From Cytophagales bacterium (lineage in GTDB: Bacteria > Bacteroidota > Bacteroidia > Cytophagales > Thermoflexibacteraceae), in the NCBI GenBank assembly GCA_013299115.1, contig JAAFKA010000010.1, forward strand, positions 1 through 64,000: a DNA stretch of 64,000 nucleotides, in the 5' to 3' direction. Below the pieces are notes generated by a model. That model searched no databases. It was not told where the DNA came from and was given only the letters and a program-made list of their open reading frames with translations. Of the stretch, positions 54,814 through 61,677 are shown one piece after another. Position 1 is the first letter of the stretch. Every line of letters begins with the position of its first letter. Made by a program: the position numbers and the translations under genes.

Positions 54814-55845
54814 TTACAAATTCCTTCGATAAATCCACAAAGAATCAGTTCCTAATTGCGTAACCTCAAAAACTTTTCCTTGTGGACGCGGGGCTACAAT
54901 TCCCTTGCCGAAGGTAAGTGGAGAACGGAAAAGCCGAATTTCGTCCCATAGGTCATGCTCCAATAAGTTGTGTAGCACTTTTGCCCCGCCTTCTATCAAA
55001 ATAGATTGCACTTTGCGGAAGTACAAATCCTGAAAAAAATAGTGCAAAAAACCTTCGCCTTTTATTTTTACATACTCCAAATTTTCATGAACTTCTTGTT
55101 TGTGTAAGTTATAACACAGCGTATCTTGTTGTCTATCAAAGAGATGCAAGTCGGCAGGCAATTTGAGGTCTTTGTCTATGACTACACGCAACGGATTTCG
55201 TCCTGTCCAGCTTCTCACATTTAAGTAAGGATTATCGTAGAGGGCAGTATTTGTACCCACCAAAATTGCATCTTCTTCGCCTCGCCACTTATGCACCAGC
55301 ATACGCGAAATTTCGTTGCTAATCCAATACGGTTCATGGTTTTCTTTTGCCATAAACCCATCGGCTGTTTCTGCCCATTTCAGAATAATGTAAGGGCGTT
55401 GTTTGGTAATAAAAGTAAAAAATCTTTTGTTGAGATTTTTGCCTTCCTCCTCCAAAAGCCCTACTTGTACTTCTATGCCTGCATTGCGAAGTTTTTGTAT
55501 GCCCTTGCCCGCCACTAAGGGATTGACATCTACATTGCAAATAACTACTTTTTTGGGTTGGTATTTGAGCAATAAATCTGCACAAGGCGGCGTTTTGCCG
55601 TAGTGAGAGCAAGGTTCAAGGCTTACGTAAAACGTGGAGTCGGGTAGCAAACTTTTGTCTTGTACTGCCTGAATAGCATTGACTTCGGCGTGAGGTTCTC
55701 CGTATTTTTGGTGGTAGCCTTCGCCTATAATTTGGTTTTTATGTACAATAAGGCAACCCACCATAGGGTTGGGGCTTACTTTGCCTCTACCTAAAACTGC
55801 AAGGTCTAAGGCACGCCGCATATAGGAAATGTCTTGTGTTTCCAT
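54814..55845 (-). CDS. ribD: Bifunctional riboflavin deaminase/reductase RibD
   Basis: This is a 343-residue enzyme read from the ATG at 55845 (METQDISYMRRALDLAVLGRG). The N-terminal deaminase has zinc motif PHAEVNAIQAV and PCSHYGKTPPCADLL. The C-terminal reductase contains RPYIILKWAETADGFMA and the IEGGAKVLHNLLEHDL loop. It catalyses the deamination and side-chain reduction in riboflavin synthesis. Its partner ribF is nearby on the opposite strand, while ribB/ribA/ribE are not in the window. The upstream gap carries a family B element. Confidence 0.95.
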   Translation of the reverse strand: METQDISYMRRALDLAVLGRGKVSPNPMVGCLIVHKNQIIGEGYHQKYGEPHAEVNAIQAVQDKSLLPDSTFYVSLEPCSHYGKTPPCADLLLKYQPKKVVICNVDVNPLVAGKGIQKLRNAGIEVQVGLLEEEGKNLNKRFFTFITKQRPYIILKWAETADGFMAKENHEPYWISNEISRMLVHKWRGEEDAILVGTNTALYDNPYLNVRSWTGRNPLRVVIDKDLKLPADLHLFDRQQDTLCYNLHKQEVHENLEYVKIKGEGFLHYFFQDLYFRKVQSILIEGGAKVLHNLLEHDLWDEIRLFRSPLTFGKGIVAPRPQGKVFEVTQLGTDSLWIYRRNL

Positions 55846-55894
55846 GAAGTTTAGCAAAGAAAATTTTAATTTTGAGTAAACAACCATCTGCACA

Positions 55895-56183
55895 GGCTTT
55901 AGCCCAATGCTATTAAGCTAAGAAAACTTGCAACCTCGAAGAGCAATTCCATTGTGGGTTGAACAATAATAGCCCTACGTGAAACGTAGGGGAATATTTG
56001 CAAACTTGCATCCAACCTCGAAGAGGTTGAACAATGGCACAGGGTAAGTAAGGTTGTTCAACCTCTTCGAGGTTGTGGCGTACTCTCTCTTATCTTTTCC
56101 CTACGTTGCACGTAGGGCTATTGCTGTTCAACCTCTTCGAGGTTGTAAAAAACTCTTAGCTTAATAGCATTGGGCTAAAGCCC
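55895..56183. repeat. Nested-palindrome element, family B, long form with a 14-bp insertion (copy 3)
   Basis: It has the same layered organisation as the 31.56-kb copy: TATTAAGCTAAGAAAA outer arms, AACCTCGAAGAG layer, ATAGCCCTACGTG layer and a central TCCAACCTCGAAGAGGTTG pair. The left AACCTCGAAGAGGTT arm is split by CAATTCCATTGTGG. The outer ends are GGCTTTAGCCC here instead of GGACTAAAGTCC. Confidence 0.85.
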
Positions 56184-56195
56184 AATGCTACAAAT

Positions 56196-57068
56196 TTATT
56201 GATTTTCATACTCAAAATAAAGAACATCTGATTCTTGTTCGTCTGATTTGAGTACAATTTTTTGTTTTCTCTTGCCGTCGTCTATCAGCAAGGCTGTTGT
56301 GTTTGGCGGTATGTTTCCTAAATTATGGGCAAAGGTAGCAATAAAATTGTAAGGATTGTTAGGGTCTAAGTTAAGATAAACAGTTTTGGCATTGTTTCGC
56401 AATTTATGGCTTCTGAACAACCATTTGCCGTTAAAATTAACAGATACTACATCTCCGTCTTCTTCGGCATCGTCAAAAAAGTCAATTTTCAATCGGGTAT
56501 GTTTTACTGTAATGGTTTTTCCTTTTTTGATAGTTCGGTTTTGCAAAGTGCTTGGTTTTTCTTCGGCAAACTGTACGGCTGCTGTCGTGTCGGGTAATAC
56601 TTTGGTTAGCATAATTTTACCTCCCGTGCAGGGATTTTGGGTCTTGTTTTCCTTGCCTGTCCATTCGCCTGTGAGGGTGTGGGTTTGGTCATGGGTGATG
56701 AGTTCCAATACGCCATTTTTCACACAAAAATCTGCTTTTTTGAGTATCGTATTTTCGTAGGCAATTAAAGTAGTTTCTTGAAAATACAACTTATTTTCCT
56801 CTGCCTTCCAAGCGGCTTGTAAAGAGGATTTGAGCAAATATTTGCCATCTGCCTTGTGTAGGTGCGAATAGGTGCTGCCTGTCCATGTTTGCAAGGCGGA
56901 AGTAGGCAATAAAGTAAACTCAAAATAATAAGCCGATGCCACCTTATCTGCTCCTGTCTGCGTAATTTTGCCCACCCACCTGCCCGCCAACGGATTTTGG
57001 GCAAAAGCAACAAATGAAAAAAAGCAACTAAAAGCAAAGCAGCCCAAAAAGATACTACATTTTGTCAT
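56196..57068 (-). CDS. Secreted protein of unknown function
   Basis: This is a 290-residue protein with a signal peptide (MTKCSIFLGCFAFSCFFSFVAFA). Residues ~25-150 resemble a small beta-rich lipocalin-like domain (NPLAGRWVGKITQTG; HTLTGEWTGKENKTQNPCTGGKI). Residues ~185-290 form a second beta-rich domain (KIDFFDDAEEDGDVVSVNFNGKWLF; IDDGKRKQKIVLKS). The acidic DDAEEDGD motif may bind calcium. I cannot assign a function. It lies beside the family B element and is transcribed alone. Confidence 0.65.
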   Translation of the reverse strand: MTKCSIFLGCFAFSCFFSFVAFAQNPLAGRWVGKITQTGADKVASAYYFEFTLLPTSALQTWTGSTYSHLHKADGKYLLKSSLQAAWKAEENKLYFQETTLIAYENTILKKADFCVKNGVLELITHDQTHTLTGEWTGKENKTQNPCTGGKIMLTKVLPDTTAAVQFAEEKPSTLQNRTIKKGKTITVKHTRLKIDFFDDAEEDGDVVSVNFNGKWLFRSHKLRNNAKTVYLNLDPNNPYNFIATFAHNLGNIPPNTTALLIDDGKRKQKIVLKSDEQESDVLYFEYENQ

Positions 57069-57279
57069 AGAAATTAAAAATTGTCTATTATATTCCTTGC
57101 GAATTAATTATGCAATTTAACTTTATTTTTTGGTAGTTACAAAATTTTAGACTGCTTGTGAGAGTAAAAAAAAATTTGACTATGCAGTTTTATTGTGTTA
57201 ATTATTCAGATTCTTTATTGCAATTTTGCGAACAGATATGCTATATTTGCAACCATTTTAAACCAAAAATCATTATACC

Positions 57280-57894
57280 GTGAAAAATATTTCGCTTGTC
57301 CTCAATGGCGTGCTGTTGGTGGCTGTTGCAGTTCTATATTATCTGCACTTTTCTTCTCCAAAAACTTCGGCTGCACAAAGCCCCGATTCGCCACTACCCG
57401 AAGGCACATTGCCCATTGCCTACATAGACTCCGATAGTTTATTGACAAATTACAAAATGGTAGATGACTTACAAACTGCCTTAGACGAAAAGAAAACCAA
57501 AATGGAAAAAGATTTGCAAGCAAAAGGTGCAAAATTAGAGGAGGAAATGGGTAGTTTTCAACGCCGCGCCCAAGCCAATTTGTTGTCTAACAACGAATTG
57601 AAAAGTGGACAAGAGGCTCTTATGCAAAAAAGAGATGCTTTATTGACCTACGAAAAACAACTTTCATCAGGTTTGATGGAGGAACAAAAATTAATCAGTA
57701 TTCGTTTGTACGATTCTTTGCAAAGTTTTCTAAAAACTTACAACAAAGGTAACAAGTACAAATATGTTTTCAACTATACCAAAGGTGGTGCTTTTCTTTC
57801 GGCTGATAACCAATTAGATATTACAAAAGATGTGATAGAGGGAATGAATCAAAGATACAAAGCCAGCAAACCTGAAAGTACAGAAAAAAAATAG
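57280..57894 (+). CDS. OmpH/Skp-family periplasmic protein
   Basis: This is a 204-residue protein started at a GTG at 57280 (MKNISLVLNGVLLVAVAVLYYLHF), the only start consistent with the frame. A single N-terminal membrane helix is followed by IAYIDSDSLLTNY and a long coiled coil rich in Lys and Glu. It then has LYDSLQSFLKTYNKGNKYKYVFNY and a C-terminal GGAFLSADNQLDITKDVI, typical of Bacteroidota OmpH proteins that chaperone outer-membrane proteins. A TATATTTG box at 57242-57249 lies upstream. Confidence 0.85.
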   Translation: MKNISLVLNGVLLVAVAVLYYLHFSSPKTSAAQSPDSPLPEGTLPIAYIDSDSLLTNYKMVDDLQTALDEKKTKMEKDLQAKGAKLEEEMGSFQRRAQANLLSNNELKSGQEALMQKRDALLTYEKQLSSGLMEEQKLISIRLYDSLQSFLKTYNKGNKYKYVFNYTKGGAFLSADNQLDITKDVIEGMNQRYKASKPESTEKK

Positions 57895-57899
57895 ATGCA

Positions 57900-57947
57900 A
57901 AGCAAAGCGAAGAATCTGAGCTATTTATTGGATACTTCGCTTTGCTT
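57900..57947 (+). terminator. Terminator between the OmpH-like and S9 peptidase genes
   Basis: AAGCAAAGCGAAG pairs perfectly with CTTCGCTTTGCTT over 13 bp around a 22-base loop. It sits in the 65-bp gap between the two convergent genes. Confidence 0.65.
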
Positions 57948-57959
57948 AGATTGGCAACC

Positions 57960-60101
57960 TTATTTTTTCACACCCAACACATCAAAAATAAAGGCATATT
58001 CTAAGGCTACTTCTTTCAATCTGTCGAATCTGCCCGAAGCCCCACCATGTCCTGCGTCCATGTTGATAGACAAAACCAATTTGTTGTTGTCTGTTTTGAA
58101 CTCACGCAATTTGGCAACCCATTTGGCTGGCTCAAAATACTGCACTTGCGAGTCGTGTAAGCCTGTGGTAATGAGCAGATTAGGATAGGCTTTTTTCTCC
58201 ACATTGTCATAAGGCGAATAAGATAACATATAATCGTAATAGGTTTTGTCCTTCGGATTTCCCCACTCCTCAAATTCGCCTGTGGTCAGGGGCAAACTTT
58301 CATCGAGCATAGTCGTAACGACATCGACAAACGGAACTTGTGCCACCACGACCTTAAATAATTCGGGGCGAAGATTGGTAACAGCACCCATAAGCAAACC
58401 TCCTGCACTGCCTCCCATAATTGCCAATTTGTCTGAATTGGTGTATTTTTCGGCTATCAAGTAGTCGGCACAGTCTATAAAGTCTGTAAAAGTGTTTTTC
58501 TTTTTCAAAAACTTGCCATCTTCATACCATTGTCTGCCCATTTCTTGTCCGCCTCTGATGTGAGCAATGGCATAGCCAAATCCACGATTGAGCAAAGTTA
58601 AACGAGAGGAGCTAAATGTGGCGGGCATAGAAGCACCGTAAGAACCATAAGCATAGAGCAAAAAAGGTGCGTTGCCGTCTTGTTGGAAACCTTTTTTATA
58701 GACCAAAGAAATAGGAATTTTTGTGCCATCTTTAGCCGTAGCCCAAAGTCTTTTGGTTTCGTAATTGTTTTTGTCAAACTCACCCAAAACTACTTGTTCT
58801 TTCTTTAATTGCTTGGTTTTGTCTGCCATATTATAGTCTATGGTGGAGTTTGGCGTGGTCATAGACGTATAGCTGTATCGCAACCAAGCAGTGTTAAAAT
58901 CGGGATTGTAGGCAATGGAGGCTTGATAAGCAGGTTCGCCAAAATCGAGGTAATGTTCTGTTTTGTCTGCCCATTTGATAATGCGAATTTTTGGCAAGGC
59001 TTCACTTTTTTCGGCTATTACCAAAAAATCTTTGAAAATTTCCAATCCTTCTACCAAAACATCAGGGCGGTGGGCTATTACCTCTTTCCAATTTTCTTTT
59101 GTTGTTTTCGAAACAGGAGTTTCTACTATCTTGAAATTGAGGGCATTGTCATTGGTGCGAATGTAAAATTTATCTCCAAAATGCTCTACGTCATACTTCA
59201 AATTGGCGGTGCGGGGCTGAATAGCAGTAAATTTGCTGTTTGGTTGGCGAGCATCTATATACAACACCTCATCACTCAAAGTAGAGGAATTATAGATAAA
59301 AATATATTGTTTCGATTTGGTATTACCTGCATAACAGCCAAATTTTGCATCTTTTTCCTCATAAACAAATTGGTCTTTTTGGGTAGTAGTTCCCAAAGTG
59401 TGTTTCCAAACCTTGTTTGACCGCAGCGTAACGGTGTCTTCTGTGGTGTAAAAAACAGTTTTATTGTCCGCAGCCCAAGCCGTAGTGGTAACGTGAGGGA
59501 TTTGTTCGGTAAAAAACTTGCCTGTTTTCAAGTCTTTAAACTGCAAAACATATTGCCTTCTGCCTACGGTGTCTATCATCATAGTCAAAATATCGTGTTG
59601 AGGACTTACATCATAGCTGGCTGAAAAAAACTTTTTGCCTTTTGCTAATTCATTACCATTTGCCAATATTTCCTCTTGTGCCTCCAAACTACCTTTTTTT
59701 CTACAAAAAATGTTGTATTGTTGCCCTTCCTCAAAACGGTAGTAGTAATAATAATTGTCCAATTTGTAAGGTACAGATTCGTCTGTTTCCTTGACTCGAC
59801 TTTTCATCTCTGCAAAAAGGTCGTCTTTCAGTCCGTTGATACCTGCAAGCATAGTATCTCGATAAGCATTTTCGGCTTTGAGGTAGGAAATGACTTCGGG
59901 ATTATTTTTGTCATTGAGCCAATAGTAATTGTCTGTTCGTTTGTGTCCATGAACTTCCAATTCTTTTGGTATTTTTTTGGCTTGGGGCGGCGCTATGTTA
60001 ATAGCCTGATTTTCAGCAGTTTTGGTTTGGTTACAAGCCCAAAAAGTGCCACAAGCCAGTAGCACAACAGCCAAAGTTTTAAAGTAAGGTGGGTAAAACA
60101 T
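57960..60101 (-). CDS. S9-family prolyl oligopeptidase, oligopeptidase B-like
   Basis: This is a 713-residue lipoprotein-type secreted peptidase (N-terminus MFYPPYFKTLAVVLLACGTFWAC, lipid Cys at ~23). A seven-bladed beta-propeller (~90-430) gates the C-terminal alpha/beta hydrolase. The catalytic triad is Ser565 in GGSAGGLLMG, Asp650 in TTGLHDSQVQ and His685 in DAGHGGASG. Family members cleave after basic residues or Pro in peptides shorter than ~30 residues. The lipoprotein signal is unusual for cytosolic E. coli PtrB but common in Bacteroidota. Confidence 0.93.
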   Translation of the reverse strand: MFYPPYFKTLAVVLLACGTFWACNQTKTAENQAINIAPPQAKKIPKELEVHGHKRTDNYYWLNDKNNPEVISYLKAENAYRDTMLAGINGLKDDLFAEMKSRVKETDESVPYKLDNYYYYYRFEEGQQYNIFCRKKGSLEAQEEILANGNELAKGKKFFSASYDVSPQHDILTMMIDTVGRRQYVLQFKDLKTGKFFTEQIPHVTTTAWAADNKTVFYTTEDTVTLRSNKVWKHTLGTTTQKDQFVYEEKDAKFGCYAGNTKSKQYIFIYNSSTLSDEVLYIDARQPNSKFTAIQPRTANLKYDVEHFGDKFYIRTNDNALNFKIVETPVSKTTKENWKEVIAHRPDVLVEGLEIFKDFLVIAEKSEALPKIRIIKWADKTEHYLDFGEPAYQASIAYNPDFNTAWLRYSYTSMTTPNSTIDYNMADKTKQLKKEQVVLGEFDKNNYETKRLWATAKDGTKIPISLVYKKGFQQDGNAPFLLYAYGSYGASMPATFSSSRLTLLNRGFGYAIAHIRGGQEMGRQWYEDGKFLKKKNTFTDFIDCADYLIAEKYTNSDKLAIMGGSAGGLLMGAVTNLRPELFKVVVAQVPFVDVVTTMLDESLPLTTGEFEEWGNPKDKTYYDYMLSYSPYDNVEKKAYPNLLITTGLHDSQVQYFEPAKWVAKLREFKTDNNKLVLSINMDAGHGGASGRFDRLKEVALEYAFIFDVLGVKK

Positions 60102-60443
60102 AAGAAATGTAATTTGGTGTTTGGTTATAAAATAGATAACGCAGTGTAGTATGTAGCATACGCTTTAGCGTGTGATTTTCTCCTGAATTTTGTAAGGCAA
60201 AACTTCACACGCTAAAGCGTATGCTACATTCTACACAACTTGTGAGATAAACAACCAAAAATAACATACTGTTGCCGTATTTTATTGCAAAAACTATTTT
60301 TTAGCAAAAATTAACATTTCTATATATGATTGGGCTTGTTTAGTTACTTCTTCTTGTTTCATAGTAGTTCTGAATTTACCATATAATTTTTTCTTGGTAG
60401 CAATTGGGCATTGCTATTGTTTGTAATTAACTAAAATAATTGA
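60102..60443. other. Intergenic region between the PKS and S9 peptidase genes
   Basis: Apart from an inverted pair of family A repeats (60157-60223), this 342-bp region is AT-rich. I see no gene, promoter pair or RNA in it. Confidence 0.6.
60157..60223. repeat. Inverted pair of family A repeats
   Basis: CATACGCTTTAGCGTGTG at 60157-60174 and CACACGCTAAAGCGTATG at 60206-60223 face each other across 31 bp. With their ATGTAG and CTACAT flanks the pair could form one long hairpin, which is the arrangement expected of REP doublets. Confidence 0.85.
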
Positions 60444-61526
60444 TTAGCAAAATACTAATTCTGCTACCATACTTTCCATAGTTAATCCAGGTCCAAAACC
60501 TGCAGCAAAAAGGTAATTATTGCCTTTAATTGGTTGGTTATGTAAAATGCTTTGGAGAATAAATAGCATAGTAACGGACGACATATTGCCATAGTTTTTC
60601 AGAATTTGGTATGGAATAGCCAATTTTTCAGGGCTTAATTCTAAAACTTTTGCTACTTTATCCACTATGGTTTTACCACCAGGGTGAATTGCCCAGTGCT
60701 GAATTTGCTCTTTTGAAATTGCCAATTTTTGCAAGGCTTTTGCCAATAATTCAGCAATATTTTCTTCGACTAACTGAGGAATATAAGCACTTAGTCGCAT
60801 CTGAAAGGCAGCAGGGGTAAGAAACCAAGCCATATCTGCCTCGCCTTGTAAGATAACCTCTGCATAAAAATTGTGAATTTGGATAGCAGTTTGCGTTGGC
60901 AAGGCAAGTTCATTGGCGTGGGCAGAGAGTAAAACAGCCGCCGCCCCGTCTGCAAATAAGAGATTAGCCCTAGTGTTGTCGTCATCGAGTAGGTGTTGGA
61001 AATGCAAGGAGCAAAGTTCTACACCTACTATCAAAACTTTTGCCTTTGGATTTGCTTTACAGATGAGGTCGGCATGTTTTAGTGCATGAAAACCAGCATA
61101 ACAACCCATAAAATTAATAGCAGTTCGGTAAATAGTAGTTGGTAATTGGAGTTGTTGCAAAAGCAAAATGTCTAAACCGGGAGCAGCCAAACCTGTGCAA
61201 GAAACTGTGAGGAGATGTGTAATTTGTTGTTTGTCAAAATCAGGAGGCAAGCAATTTTGTACGGCTTCTAAGCACAAAGGCGGGGCATATTGCCAAAACA
61301 ATTTCATTCGGTCTGCAATAGTAGGTGTGGGCGAGGTAGAAAAACGAGCAAAGAAATTAGGCATAGCTGTATGGCGTTTATCTATGCCACTGTTGCGATA
61401 AATCATTTGGAATTTCCTTTTTTCGGCCGCATTTAAAGTTAAAATTTCCAACATTTGTGCGAGTGCCTGCTCTTGTGTGTAAGAAGTTGGTGGTACAGCC
61501 AAACCAATTCGGTGTATAAAAGTCAT
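60444..61526 (-). CDS. Type III polyketide synthase
   Basis: This is a 360-residue chalcone/stilbene-synthase-like homodimeric enzyme. The catalytic triad is complete: Cys142 in NFMGCYAGFHAL, His281 in WAIHPGGKTI and Asn314 in YGNMSSVTML. It condenses malonyl-CoA onto a starter acyl-CoA to give pyrones, resorcinols or naphthols. Family members in other bacteria often sit beside a methyltransferase or oxidase, but none is adjacent here. The ATG at 61526 is well supported. Confidence 0.92.
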   Translation of the reverse strand: MTFIHRIGLAVPPTSYTQEQALAQMLEILTLNAAEKRKFQMIYRNSGIDKRHTAMPNFFARFSTSPTPTIADRMKLFWQYAPPLCLEAVQNCLPPDFDKQQITHLLTVSCTGLAAPGLDILLLQQLQLPTTIYRTAINFMGCYAGFHALKHADLICKANPKAKVLIVGVELCSLHFQHLLDDDNTRANLLFADGAAAVLLSAHANELALPTQTAIQIHNFYAEVILQGEADMAWFLTPAAFQMRLSAYIPQLVEENIAELLAKALQKLAISKEQIQHWAIHPGGKTIVDKVAKVLELSPEKLAIPYQILKNYGNMSSVTMLFILQSILHNQPIKGNNYLFAAGFGPGLTMESMVAELVFC

Positions 61527-61599
61527 TGTTTTATATTATCCTGCAAAGTACAAAACTATTTTTCAAAACTTGTTAATTTGAGTTTTGTTCTTTTAAAAT

Positions 61600-61676
61600 A
61601 GTTAAACGACTTCTTGCGAAAGGCTAAATAAATAGACTTTCCAAACAAAATAACTTTCGCAAGAAGTCGTTTAACT
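61600..61676. terminator. Long perfect hairpin at the sensor gene 3' end
   Basis: A 23-bp perfect stem (starting AGTTAAACGACTTC at 61600) pairs with 61654-61676 around a 31-base loop. It ends 2 bp before the stop codon of the minus-strand SpoIIE gene. It would terminate that transcript and may shield it from the upstream region of the PKS gene. Confidence 0.75.
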
Positions 61677-61677
61677 T

